A stretch of 64,000 nucleotides of DNA from Unio delphinus (Eukaryota; Mollusca; Bivalvia; Unionida; Unionidae), in assembly GCA_029339505.1 (NCBI GenBank), contig JAQISU010000097.1, positions 5,609,001-5,673,000 of the forward strand, written 5' to 3'. Below are positions 48,165 through 56,735 of the stretch, piece after piece. Under the pieces are notes generated by a model. It was given only the letters and a program-made list of their open reading frames with translations. It made no database searches and was not told the origin of the DNA. Positions within the stretch are counted from its first letter, which is position 1, and every line of letters begins with the position of its first letter. The position numbers were made by a program, and so were the translations under genes.

Positions 48165-48988
48165 TCAAAGATTTTCTACTGGTGCATCTACCACTCTCAT
48201 TCTTCCACCAACACCTTCAAGTAGCATTGATTTATCACTGAGAATGACAGCAACCGCTCTATAATTAGCAATAGCACCACGAGTCACATTAGCTCTAAAG
48301 TGTATATCAACAACAGATTGTCTCATCAAATCGAGATGTTCCAGTGAGAAGTAATAGATCGGATACAGATTTTTAAAATCATATTGTGATATTTGCAAAC
48401 CAGTATCGACATTTTGATCGCGTGCCATAAATGACAACAGACGATGATAAACTCGTGCAATATGATTTTCGGTGTAATTAAGTTGTATATCCTCGGATGG
48501 TTCCTGCTGGCCGTTTATTCTCAGTGAGACGTCTTTCACACCTAACTGATCAAATATCATATGGCTGGAGAGTTGATTGCCAACTCGTGTGTTATCCTGT
48601 AACGCAATAAATATATGACGTGGCGCAGCAACACCTTGTTTTGATGCTAGATTCCACGTGAATAACCCGTTGATATTTGATTGTTTAACATCTGTACTCA
48701 CGGTTAGCCAACTTAGTAATGATTTTCCTCCTTGGTCCATAAATGATAGTAATCGTTCTTCTGCGGTGATTGCTGGAGTCAACACTGGCATCCACAATGA
48801 TATTTTTGTTAAATTGACTTTACCAGCATCAGCATTTGGATTTGCATTGTCTGCTGGAATCCTCCAGATTGCGTCACTATCATCACTCTTTCGTACAAGC
48901 GATACTGTATGCTTCGCCCCGTAGATCACTTTTCTGACGTTTCTACAGAATCCAAATATGTGATGCAGTGGAATCGCGCATGAAAATG
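48165..48988 (-). pseudogene. Major capsid protein, C-terminal part, cut by the palindrome
   Basis: An open frame from the insertion point (48,988) leftwards to the stop at 48,165, about 274 codons. Motifs are IFGFCRNVRKVIYGAKHTV, LTKISLWMPVLTPAITAEER, GLFTWNLASKQGVAAPRHIF and YPIYYFSLEHLDLM, typical of the second part of Polinton-type double jelly-roll capsid proteins. It has no start of its own. The in-frame GTG at 48,929 is only an internal codon. The N-terminal part is at 63,603-64,000 on the same strand, 14.6 kb away, and both parts meet at the AAATG target duplication. Confidence 0.88.
48984..48988. repeat. Target-site duplication, left copy (AAATG)
   Basis: AAATG directly before the palindrome. 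The matching copy is at 63,603-63,607. Five base pairs fits integrase-type insertion (Polintons usually give 5-6). Confidence 0.8.
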
Positions 48989-49216
48989 AGCAGCAGAGAG
49001 GGTGAATCCTACAACGTTTTCAGACAAAATTTGATTGAAATCCTAAAACGAGCCTTCCTACGATCTTATTTTAACCAAAAAAAGGCGAACCCTACAACGT
49101 TTTCAGACAAAAAATTGATTGAAATCTCCCTACGAAATCATTTTAACTAAAAAAATGAAAACGATTTTTTAATCAATTTTGGTCGCAACTTGTTGTCATC
49201 CACCCTCTCTGCTGCT
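48989..49216. repeat. Terminal module of the palindrome, left
   Basis: 228 bp bounded by AGCAGCAGAGAGGGTG and CACCCTCTCTGCTGCT, with two tandem units of about 77 bp (CCTACAACGTTTTCAGACAA..). It is related to 43,064-43,327 but carries several small deletions relative to it. Confidence 0.85.
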
Positions 49217-49283
49217 AAAGTTTTCAGTTCTGGGTTAACAAAAATAATAAATAATTTGATCGAGTCTTTAGGATGAAAATCAT

Positions 49284-50648
49284 TTATGATTTTACAAACA
49301 GACTAATCGCTAACACCTCTTCTTGTAAATCAATCAGATTATTTGACTGGTCGGTGAGTTTGAAATTAATTCTGGTTAATGAATTATTATGGCATCGCAT
49401 GTAGACAGGATTAATTGGGTTTTCAATAATTAGGAATCCTGGAGGAGCTGTTGGTGCAAATGAATAAAGAATATATCCTTGCTGAGCTTGATTTGATCGT
49501 TCGAGATTAATTTGATAGCTTCCTTCGATAACATCACACACTAAATTGAGCGCAATCACCGATGAAATATTCACGTTGAACGGAGCGATATGCCTGCCGC
49601 CACCGTCTGGGTCATTATTATGTTTGAGGATTTTTATTGATTTTCTCCATGTATCATGAATTATTTTAAAACCAACATCGATGGCATCATTGAGAAGTTT
49701 TTTTAGTTCCGGTACGTTATATCCTGGTAGTTTAAATGTTGGAATATCATTCACGGGGATTTTATATTGTTTTGCAAATTCTGTTCTCGATGTGAGGTTT
49801 TTATCATCGAGTATTACTTGAATAATTTGTGAATTAAATTTTTCCATATCGTCGATAATTTTATTGCATGTTTCTACGACGCTGATAAATTCATCTCGGC
49901 TGAGAGAGCCGGATTTAAGAGATATTAACAACAGTGAAAAATCATTATTCATTGCTGTGAAATTTTTAACGATTTTAGGTTTATCAACAACATAATATAC
50001 CTCCATTATGTTCCCTACCCTCTCGTCTCTGGTTGATCGGTGTCCGAGACCAAAAAAATCTCTTTTTTCGTGATATTTATAACTTTTTATTGGATTATCC
50101 GGTTTTATCACGTCGGTGATATAATCAGATTTTTGTGGTTCTGGTACATCAACGGTTTTTCCACCGGGTGGTAATTCAGGCCATCCTAGTACGGTTCTTA
50201 TCGAGCTGTTATAGATATCTACGACGTATCCTTCTGTGTTTATTTCGATCGACGACGAGAGCGTCGGTTGATGAAGATTAATAGCGATTTTTGATTCTTT
50301 TCCAGTGATTGATTTTATTTTACGCTGAATTTCATTATTGATTTGTTCGATTTGGTACGACCCAGTTGGTAACGAAACAGTTTCCCACTCTGGAGTACCA
50401 TCGGGTTTATTCTTGTACGAGAACACCAGTGTGTTATTCGGTTGTTGACCACCAAATGGTTTTGATCTGATATTAGGCCAACTGTGATACACTCGTAGTT
50501 TTGCTAGCGCGATCTCGCGAACTGGAATCGGAGAGGGGAAATTCACACTAAACTCGGGTTTCGTTGATGTTATTGATATCATGTTTGTTCGTACTGGGTT
50601 CATGTTCTCCACTATTCGTTGAAGTAATTCCATCGGTGTTATACTCAT
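49284..50648 (-). CDS. Penton-like / minor capsid protein, palindrome copy (left arm)
   Basis: 454 codons, intact, ATG at 50,646-50,648 with TATA-like ATATAAAT five bases upstream. Residues about 1-170 and 350-454 are almost the same as in the protein at 43,380-44,729 (for example ALAKLRVYHSWPNIRSK, TGSYQIEQINNE and YILYSFAPTAPPGFLIIENP). The central 175-345 differs completely (DVPEPQKSDYITDVIKPDNP..). It is probably a structural or spike-type protein, and the variable middle could be a receptor-binding or exposed region. It is the only candidate virion gene of the palindrome. Confidence 0.65.
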   Translation of the reverse strand: MSITPMELLQRIVENMNPVRTNMISITSTKPEFSVNFPSPIPVREIALAKLRVYHSWPNIRSKPFGGQQPNNTLVFSYKNKPDGTPEWETVSLPTGSYQIEQINNEIQRKIKSITGKESKIAINLHQPTLSSSIEINTEGYVVDIYNSSIRTVLGWPELPPGGKTVDVPEPQKSDYITDVIKPDNPIKSYKYHEKRDFFGLGHRSTRDERVGNIMEVYYVVDKPKIVKNFTAMNNDFSLLLISLKSGSLSRDEFISVVETCNKIIDDMEKFNSQIIQVILDDKNLTSRTEFAKQYKIPVNDIPTFKLPGYNVPELKKLLNDAIDVGFKIIHDTWRKSIKILKHNNDPDGGGRHIAPFNVNISSVIALNLVCDVIEGSYQINLERSNQAQQGYILYSFAPTAPPGFLIIENPINPVYMRCHNNSLTRINFKLTDQSNNLIDLQEEVLAISLFVKS

Positions 50649-50724
50649 GATTTATATCCAACATCAATGATACTTTCGCCATATTCGAATGATGATAGTT
50701 TTACTCTCTGCTGGGTTCATTGTT

Positions 50725-51042
50725 TTATTGTGATTTTGACGATTTAGCCTGTTTTTCACGTAAATCCTTTAAAAACTCTTCTGGAGTCGGTATCGGTTTA
50801 TTCTTTCGTCGGAGATATTCTATTGCGGAACGATATTTGTGACCGCCACACTCATTGCAAATCTGATATTTTCCCCGGACTCCTTTTCCACAACCAAGAC
50901 AGGGTTTCGGTCCCTCGGGACATCCTTGTTTTGCAGTGCAATTATGAACCCCACAGAATTTCCCGAGACTATTTTTCCCACAGCGTTGTGTGGATCCTTG
51001 AAACAGCCACGAACATTTATTATGCGATGGTAATTCAACCAT
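50725..51042 (-). CDS. Small cysteine-rich zinc-finger protein (left arm)
   Basis: 105 codons. Cys/His sites: CSWLFQGSTQRCGKNS, GKFCGVHNC, then CLGCGKGVRGKYQICNECGG. A basic tail (YLRRKNKPIPTPEEFLKDLR) follows. Paralogue of the gene at 41,748-42,089. The start lies 54 bp from the oppositely oriented primase-helicase, so they share a promoter region. Function unknown: nucleic-acid binding or regulation is plausible. Confidence 0.7.
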   Translation of the reverse strand: MVELPSHNKCSWLFQGSTQRCGKNSLGKFCGVHNCTAKQGCPEGPKPCLGCGKGVRGKYQICNECGGHKYRSAIEYLRRKNKPIPTPEEFLKDLREKQAKSSKSQ

Positions 51043-51096
51043 TATTATTAATCGTTAATCAACATTCAATTAGAGATTAAAAAATCATTATTGATA
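51043..51096. promoter_or_regulatory. Divergent promoter region, left arm
   Basis: 54 AT-rich bases between two starts, containing ATTAATCGTTAAT and, at its edge, the near-palindrome ATCATTATTGATAATGAT, which overlaps the ATG of the primase-helicase. A candidate operator or autoregulatory site. Confidence 0.4.
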
Positions 51097-54000
51097 ATGA
51101 TTAGTGATTACTCCGATAGTGATGATGAGTTTTTTCAGTCTCCACAAACCTATCACGATCTTCAAGAATACTACAAAAGTCATTTAACGCCGGCTTGGAG
51201 TGTTTCTAGTAAAAGGTCTGCAATCGATCTACTCACCGAAGATAGTTATTTATGCCGTGGCGTAATAATTCAACAACGGGGACAATTTTACGTTTTTGTG
51301 AATGATCCTGACATAACAGAATTTCAAGGATGTTCCGCGGTTAACGAAATCATCCCTCGGGAGAGATTGAGATATCCCACTATCGATATTGATTCTAAAA
51401 ACCCATCGTTGAAAGAATTGTTGTTGTATTTCAATGACTTAATTGACTCCGTCAATGATGTTTTGATTTTTGAAACCAGCGGCGGTTATCACATTTTATT
51501 GAAAACGATTCCTATCGATTTTGATAATCATCGAGAATTATTAAAAAAAATTGCCACAGACAGACCATCATGGAATGTTGATACACAGGCTGGACTTCAT
51601 AGCATCAAATTATCGGGAACAAGATCAGCAAAACCAAATAGTATCGATAAACGATTGATTTATCCTGAAAATCTAAAGGATTCGGATTTTAGATCTAGTT
51701 TGTTATTGTCCTGTCCTATTTCTGTACAGACTTGTTATGAAAAACGCACTGACAATGAAACAAATGATGTTGTTGGTGACTTTGTTATCGATGGTAGAAC
51801 CATCATTGACGATTTGACTAACGAAGATTTCAATCAAATCTCTATCGAGTTAACTGGACAACCAGATCAAATCACTGGAATAACAAATCAAACCAAAAAT
51901 ATGATTTCACTGGGAAGGGTTGCTGGATCGTTTTGCAATATTTGTCAACGACGACACGGATACAATGAGATTGGTGGATTCATTGAGGGAAAAGCCATCG
52001 ATGCATTTGTTGTTGTTTACTCTGATCGATTTGTGATCGGTTGTTTCCGGACTACAAAAAATAAAATCGTGATACTGAGAGACTCTGATGAAGTCAGTGA
52101 TAAAGTCACCAATGGCAAAGCCATCGATGACGAAGTCATCAACGATAAAACCCGCTACGAAAAATACTTGAAATCATACAACTATCACCGAGTAGACTAC
52201 AGCGGTGAATTTCCAAAAAGAATTCCGGATTACACCTACTGTGAACCCCCTGTTCATGAAAATGGCCAAGGATGTAAAATCATCCTCAACGATGACTATA
52301 TGGATGGGTCTGCTTGTGGGATGGGAAAGTCAGCGTCGGCATGGAAATCAATACGAGATGATCAATCTGTGTTATATTTGAGTTACAGAAAGACGTTCAC
52401 CAGAAAAACCACCATCGACTATAATCTAGAATCGTATGAAACAATTCATGGAGGAATTATTTTTGATACAAGAACTCATCGAAGGGTTATTTCGCAAATA
52501 GAATCCATTGTACGAGTCAGGGGAATTCCTGATGTGATATTGTTAGATGAATGGCATGGTATTCTTCGTCAAATAATCTCATCGAATCGTGGAAAACAAA
52601 TTTGGGAAACACTCACATGGTTGATTTGTTCAGCAAAACGAGTAATCGTGTTAGACACAGATGCTAACAATGATGATCTAGAATTATTCAAGAAATTTTT
52701 AAATCGTCCGGACATGAAATTCATCATCAACGAGTATAAACCAGATTGTGGAAAAAAGTTTGTTGTAGAACAATCTCATCATGACAATTATATCAAATTG
52801 TTAGACGCGCTGCAACAAGGAAATCGTGCAGTAGTCTTCACACAAAACAAACGACACGGAAATTATTCTGTAGAAGCCCTTGCTAAATTGTTACAGCATT
52901 TAGGATACCGAGTGAAATACTATCACGCTGATACCGATTCTGCAGAAAAAGAAAGAGATTTTGCTGATCCAGTTAACGCGTTTAATAACATCGATGTAGT
53001 GATTTATAATTGCACCGTAGAAGCAGGAATATCAATCGTGGACGAACGATTTAAGTACATGTCAGTGTTTTCTGAACAACTAGGATCTGTAGAAGCAACT
53101 AAACAAGCAATTCATCGGTTCAGAAACATTACTGAAATCCATTATTCAGTGACAAAGTCACCAGTGACTAAACGATCTTCCACACCGTTACCACTCACAC
53201 GCGACGATATTATTTCTGCCATTGAATCGCATGAAAGAGATTTATCCTCTACTGAATTGTTGTTCAGAACTCCCAATCTCAATGATGTGAATTCTAGTTA
53301 TGGATACGCATTTATCAGTGCCATTATTGACGAGAATAATTCGAAATGTTATTTTACGGGACGACTCGTTGAAACGATGGCGCGAACAGGGTATGAGATC
53401 ACGTGGGAATTACCAGATGAATATGATGTGTGGTGCGAAAAAATAAAACAAAAAAAAGAGCAACAAATCTCCGCCGCGGCAATTAATAATAATCCCGTCG
53501 TAGATGATTTTTTGAAATCTTCTATCGGAGAAAGAATTGCTAATGCGGGAAATATTGACAGTGAACAACAAAAATATCATCGATATGATCCTAATAATCC
53601 AAAGGATTTAGAACCCTACGCGAAGAAATTGATGTATCTCAATCATGTATTTCAAACTGATGTAGGCAAATTGGATACAAACACGATTGAACATCTCGAC
53701 AAAAACGTATCACGATTACAACGATACCAGCGAGTCCTTGTTGATAAATTTAATGATGGTAAATCAATTATTACACAACAATGCAGATCTGATAAAATCA
53801 ATCCACGGCAACAACTCGAAATAATCAGAAGTGTCCTTGAAGTATTAAAACTCCCTGATGTGGTTCCGGATAATTTATCGGTGAAAAGTGTTTCTGTGAA
53901 CCGCGCTGAATTAATCAAGAATATCAATGAGATGTTAAAAAATCCGGACCAACTCGATAAATACCAAGCGTTATTAAAACACTTCAATGAAATATTTCCA

Positions 54001-54312
54001 AACGAAAGATTGCGAACAACTACTATGACGCTGAAAAATATCATCGAAAAAATTAAATTGATTTACAAGGGATTCGGTGGAAGATTACAATCCGATGATA
54101 AAAAACACACTGATCGATCTAATCTCACATTGTTCTATCCTGAATGGCCGAAATCTGATTTCATAGATGATCATACATGGATTAATGAAACCGTTGATGA
54201 TGTGGGATTCGCTGGAAAAGATGTGACTGCAACGGATACACACACTACAATGTTACGATTTCATGTATGGATCGTTAATGGATGGTTTTCTCGATATGAT
54301 ACATCAGATTGA
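51097..54312 (+). CDS. Primase fused to an origin-binding-protein-type helicase (left arm)
   Basis: 1,071 codons from the ATG at 51,097 (an in-frame TTG two codons earlier is not used). Residues about 94-180 form an archaeo-eukaryotic primase core: PTIDIDSKN (metal-binding Asp97/Asp99), SGGYHIL (Ser128-His132) and later VDTQAGLHSIKLSGT. Residues about 280-316 are a zinc-binding segment (CNICQRRHG..C). From about 405 there is an SF2 helicase: Walker A ACGMGKSAS, then LSYRKTF, HRRVISQIESIVRV, Walker B VILLDEWHG (about 484), VIYNCTVEAGIS and KQAIHRFRN (motif VI). The LSYRKTF..QIESIVRV and CTVEAGIS pattern is that of the herpesvirus UL9/Origin_bp family and its homologues in large DNA viruses. 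It probably opens the origin and primes replication. The C-terminal 300 residues are unassigned. Confidence 0.82.
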   Translation: MISDYSDSDDEFFQSPQTYHDLQEYYKSHLTPAWSVSSKRSAIDLLTEDSYLCRGVIIQQRGQFYVFVNDPDITEFQGCSAVNEIIPRERLRYPTIDIDSKNPSLKELLLYFNDLIDSVNDVLIFETSGGYHILLKTIPIDFDNHRELLKKIATDRPSWNVDTQAGLHSIKLSGTRSAKPNSIDKRLIYPENLKDSDFRSSLLLSCPISVQTCYEKRTDNETNDVVGDFVIDGRTIIDDLTNEDFNQISIELTGQPDQITGITNQTKNMISLGRVAGSFCNICQRRHGYNEIGGFIEGKAIDAFVVVYSDRFVIGCFRTTKNKIVILRDSDEVSDKVTNGKAIDDEVINDKTRYEKYLKSYNYHRVDYSGEFPKRIPDYTYCEPPVHENGQGCKIILNDDYMDGSACGMGKSASAWKSIRDDQSVLYLSYRKTFTRKTTIDYNLESYETIHGGIIFDTRTHRRVISQIESIVRVRGIPDVILLDEWHGILRQIISSNRGKQIWETLTWLICSAKRVIVLDTDANNDDLELFKKFLNRPDMKFIINEYKPDCGKKFVVEQSHHDNYIKLLDALQQGNRAVVFTQNKRHGNYSVEALAKLLQHLGYRVKYYHADTDSAEKERDFADPVNAFNNIDVVIYNCTVEAGISIVDERFKYMSVFSEQLGSVEATKQAIHRFRNITEIHYSVTKSPVTKRSSTPLPLTRDDIISAIESHERDLSSTELLFRTPNLNDVNSSYGYAFISAIIDENNSKCYFTGRLVETMARTGYEITWELPDEYDVWCEKIKQKKEQQISAAAINNNPVVDDFLKSSIGERIANAGNIDSEQQKYHRYDPNNPKDLEPYAKKLMYLNHVFQTDVGKLDTNTIEHLDKNVSRLQRYQRVLVDKFNDGKSIITQQCRSDKINPRQQLEIIRSVLEVLKLPDVVPDNLSVKSVSVNRAELIKNINEMLKNPDQLDKYQALLKHFNEIFPNERLRTTTMTLKNIIEKIKLIYKGFGGRLQSDDKKHTDRSNLTLFYPEWPKSDFIDDHTWINETVDDVGFAGKDVTATDTHTTMLRFHVWIVNGWFSRYDTSD
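52087..52158. repeat. 15-bp mini-palindrome repeats in frame
   Basis: Tandem 15-mers of the form NNN-AAA-N'N'N'-ATCGAT: GATAAAGTCACCAAT, GGCAAAGCCATCGAT, GACGAAGTCATCAAC. They code a linker SDKVTNGKAIDDEVINDK. The mirror copy is at 60,433-60,504. Confidence 0.75.
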
Positions 54313-54326
54313 TCAAATGGAAAAGT

Positions 54327-54377
54327 GGGGAAACTAGCAGTATTATTATTTTTATATACAATTTTGCTACTTTCCCC
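54327..54377. promoter_or_regulatory. Hairpin with TATA loop, copy 1 (left arm)
   Basis: Stem GGGGAAACTAGCA / TGCTACTTTCCCC (one mismatch), with an AT-only loop that carries TATATA. It lies 14 bp after the primase-helicase stop, so it could be a terminator; the loop's TATATAAAA is on the - strand. Confidence 0.65.
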
Positions 54378-54498
54378 ATCATTGAACGAAGGTGTCTCAC
54401 GATGAAATAACGCTTCTACGACAGAGATTGAAATCATCTATTGTCAATACAACTCGCGAGAAATACTTCTCAGATTTCTTGACACTCTACTTCGGTTG

Positions 54499-54562
54499 AT
54501 GACTTTTTGTCATCAATGACTTTGTCATTGTTGTTGTTATTGTTGTTGTTATTGTTGTTGTT
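54499..54562. repeat. Mini-palindromes and (TTG/TTA)n before the HTH gene
   Basis: GATGACTTTTTGTCATCAAT, then GACTTTGTC, then TTGTTGTTGTTA units, up to 24 bp before the ATG of the next gene. Confidence 0.7.
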
Positions 54563-54585
54563 AAAAGATATCTTTTAATTCTATA

Positions 54586-55428
54586 ATGCCTCATCGTAGA
54601 TTACTAACCCGTGATGACATAAATATGATTAAGCAATTGAGAAACCGTGTTGGAATAGCAGAAATCGCTGATAAGTATAAAATCAGTTATCAGAGAATTT
54701 ATCGAATTTGGAAATCGGATGAAATCGGAATCGGAAATGATACTAATGATGTACCCATTGAGCGACTTATTGATGCTGAAGTTGAAAACGAAATAAATCA
54801 AATGTTGAATGAAAAAGTGTATGTTGCTAATGGTTCTACCATTAATGGCTCTATCGTCACCAGTGACAGAGTCACCAGTGACAGAGTCACTGACAGAACC
54901 ACTGACAGAATCATTGATAAAGAAATGATATGTCAATTGCAATCTCAAGTGACCAACCTAACCAATCAGAATAAATTGCTGCAAGGAAAGTTAACAGCGC
55001 TGCGACAACAACGACAACAACAACAACAATCAATCAATGATTCGTTAAATGATTTACAATACCAATTAGATACCACACAACAACACCGTAGCGATGCAGT
55101 TCGAGATCGTAGTAGACTTATGACTGAGCTCAATGATGTACGACGTGAGTTAGAGTTCATTAGAATTAAATACGCAGAGCTCGCTAGTAAACACAATCAA
55201 CTTTTGAATCAAAAGGATGAACAATCACAACTAAAAAGAAGAGAACACCAACGAAAAGGGAAAAAACATAAACGAAAACAAAAACAGCGTGAAGATAACA
55301 CATGGATGCTATCACTACCCGAAGAAGATCGTGAGTTAATAAAAGAAATCAATGAAGTACTCGATGATAAAATCATTGATGATAAAATCGATGATAAAGT
55401 CGATGGCAGATCCATTGATGATGACTAA
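54586..55428 (+). CDS. HTH and coiled-coil protein (left arm)
   Basis: 280 codons. Residues about 5-48 are a resolvase/homeodomain-like helix-turn-helix (LTRDDINMIKQLRNRVGIAE then ADKYKISYQRIYRIWKS). A linker made by the 15-bp repeat follows (VTSDRVTSDRVTDRTTDRII). A Gln-rich coiled coil spans about 105-195, then a very basic block (KRREHQRKGKKHKRKQKQ) and an acidic tail (DDKIIDDKIDDKVDGRS). The order of DNA-binding head, dimerising coil and basic block suggests a DNA-binding architectural or regulatory protein, or the specificity factor for the hairpins. No homologue recognised. Identical in both arms. Its 3' end converges with the next gene, 2 bp apart. Confidence 0.65.
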   Translation: MPHRRLLTRDDINMIKQLRNRVGIAEIADKYKISYQRIYRIWKSDEIGIGNDTNDVPIERLIDAEVENEINQMLNEKVYVANGSTINGSIVTSDRVTSDRVTDRTTDRIIDKEMICQLQSQVTNLTNQNKLLQGKLTALRQQRQQQQQSINDSLNDLQYQLDTTQQHRSDAVRDRSRLMTELNDVRRELEFIRIKYAELASKHNQLLNQKDEQSQLKRREHQRKGKKHKRKQKQREDNTWMLSLPEEDRELIKEINEVLDDKIIDDKIDDKVDGRSIDDD

Positions 55429-55430
55429 TC

Positions 55431-55745
55431 TCAGTTGACACGCGTAAATGAAATCCCACCACCAATGATTTTATCATTGAGTACTTCAACGTTGTATTTA
55501 TTTCCGGTGCTCTTTAGAATATCAGCGAGTAACTGATAGTTTTGCAACCGACTCTGATGGTATTTTTCACTGAGACGAAAACGCGCCTCTGAGTTTCTAT
55601 TCTTATGGATTGCACATTTATGAGTGACACCATCAGGACCCTTTTCTGTTATAATTCTTCGACCGGTGCCTGTGATCTTATCATAAACCGTTAACTTTGG
55701 ATAGCGATTGCGATAATCGTTAAGTGCAGTCTCGAACTGAGACAT
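55431..55745 (-). CDS. 104-residue protein of unknown function (left arm)
   Basis: 104 codons, ATG at 55,745 preceded by TTATTATAT. Sequence features: FETALNDYRNRYPKL, TGTGRRIITEKGPDGVTHKC, ARFRLSEKYHQSRLQNYQLL. It is basic and single-domain, with no known motif. The end is encoded partly by the mini-palindrome repeat (NDKIIGG). It converges tail-to-tail with the HTH gene. Identical in both arms, which argues for a real gene. It may bind DNA. Confidence 0.55.
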   Translation of the reverse strand: MSQFETALNDYRNRYPKLTVYDKITGTGRRIITEKGPDGVTHKCAIHKNRNSEARFRLSEKYHQSRLQNYQLLADILKSTGNKYNVEVLNDKIIGGGISFTRVN

Positions 55746-55806
55746 ATAATAAAGCGGTTATTTAATTAATTATTAAAATGATATCATAATAATGTGTACC
55801 ATCGAT

Positions 55807-55855
55807 GGCGAAAATGTCATAATTGTATATAAAATTAATAACTGACATTTTCACC
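55807..55855. promoter_or_regulatory. Hairpin with TATA loop, copy 3 (left arm)
   Basis: Stem GGCGAAAATGTCA / TGACATTTTCACC (one G-T pair). The loop carries TATATAAAATT on the + strand. The stem sequence is unlike the other copies but the length and loop are kept. It lies 62 bp upstream of the 104-residue gene on the other strand. Confidence 0.65.
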
Positions 55856-55939
55856 ATTCTAGTTTTGATCAATCTGATACATCATAGATGATTTTTTTTA
55901 TACGATCATTTTATTGTTTTAACGGCTTCGTTCAATGAT

Positions 55940-55990
55940 GAGGAAAGTAGCAAAATTGTATATAAAAATAATAATACTGCTAGTTTCCTC
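55940..55990. promoter_or_regulatory. Hairpin with TATA loop, copy 2 (left arm)
   Basis: Stem GAGGAAAGTAGCA / TGCTAGTTTCCTC. It is the reverse complement of copy 1 except for one base pair changed on both sides (G-C to A-T). The loop carries TATATAAAAATAATAATA on the + strand, about 50 bp before the 60-residue ORF. Confidence 0.65.
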
Positions 55991-56021
55991 ACTTTCCCTT
56001 GATCAATCTGATACATCATAG

Positions 56022-56204
56022 ATGATCATGGAAGAGTTATTTCATCCTATCAAGTATGAATATGATTTAGTTTCAACAATATGTCTCTTTATTACAACCA
56101 CGCATCATTATAGCCACGCGATTGTAAATCAGAATTGTTTCACCGATAATAAAGCAAGTGTTGAATACAGCGTGATTAAAATTGTATCTAAAAAAATGAG
56201 GTGA
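56022..56204 (+). CDS. 60-residue ORF (left arm)
   Basis: Reads MIMEELFHPIKYEYDLVSTI.., with TTTHHYSHAI and VEYSVIKIVSKKMR. It lies just after hairpin 2, which carries a TATA-type loop on the same strand. The sequence before the ATG (ATCAATCTGATACATCATAG) repeats, in reverse, the end of the primase-helicase gene. No homologue recognised. Small but identical in both arms, so it may be a real small protein. Confidence 0.35.
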   Translation: MIMEELFHPIKYEYDLVSTICLFITTTHHYSHAIVNQNCFTDNKASVEYSVIKIVSKKMR

Positions 56205-56278
56205 CTGAAAAATTCATAATAAATATTTTTTTCACACTATTAATATATCACTGCTTTTTATTGTTGTTGTTGTTGTTA

Positions 56279-56312
56279 AGTCCCATTGGTATATACCTAA
56301 GAACAAACATAG
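56279..56312. other. Central 34-bp spacer of the palindrome
   Basis: Unpaired 34 bp between arms. It holds the perfect 10-bp palindrome GGTATATACC at 56,288-56,297 and is bounded by TTG/CAA trinucleotide runs on the arms. It is the only unique sequence in the element, and a candidate origin, loop or junction of inverted dimer formation. Confidence 0.7.
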
Positions 56313-56386
56313 TAACAACAACAACAACAATAAAAAGCAGTGATATATTAATAGTGTGAAAAAAATATTTATTATGAATTTTTCAG

Positions 56387-56569
56387 TCACCTCATTTTTT
56401 TAGATACAATTTTAATCACGCTGTATTCAACACTTGCTTTATTATCGGTGAAACAATTCTGATTTACAATCGCGTGGCTATAATGATGCGTGGTTGTAAT
56501 AAAGAGACATATTGTTGAAACTAAATCATATTCATACTTGATAGGATGAAATAACTCTTCCATGATCAT
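56387..56569 (-). CDS. 60-residue ORF (right arm)
   Basis: Mirror of 56,022-56,204 with identical translation. Same comments apply on the opposite strand: it follows hairpin 2 of the right arm. Confidence 0.35.
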   Translation of the reverse strand: MIMEELFHPIKYEYDLVSTICLFITTTHHYSHAIVNQNCFTDNKASVEYSVIKIVSKKMR

Positions 56570-56600
56570 CTATGATGTATCAGATTGATCAAGGGAAAGT

Positions 56601-56651
56601 GAGGAAACTAGCAGTATTATTATTTTTATATACAATTTTGCTACTTTCCTC
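56601..56651. promoter_or_regulatory. Hairpin with TATA loop, copy 2 (right arm)
   Basis: Mirror of 55,940-55,990. The TATATAAAA loop is on the - strand, facing the 60-residue ORF of this arm. Confidence 0.65.
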
Positions 56652-56735
56652 ATCATTGAACGAAGCCGTTAAAACAATAAAATGATCGTATAAAAAAAAT
56701 CATCTATGATGTATCAGATTGATCAAAACTAGAAT

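Noticed and set aside
48968..49150. + strand ORF over the left palindrome end
   Set aside because: It lies on the terminal module and has no gene-like content. The mirror frame at the right end is fused to MCP codons only by the insertion.
55209..55415. Ser-rich - strand ORF
   Set aside because: Shadow of the HTH/coiled-coil gene, and likewise its mirror at 57,176-57,382.
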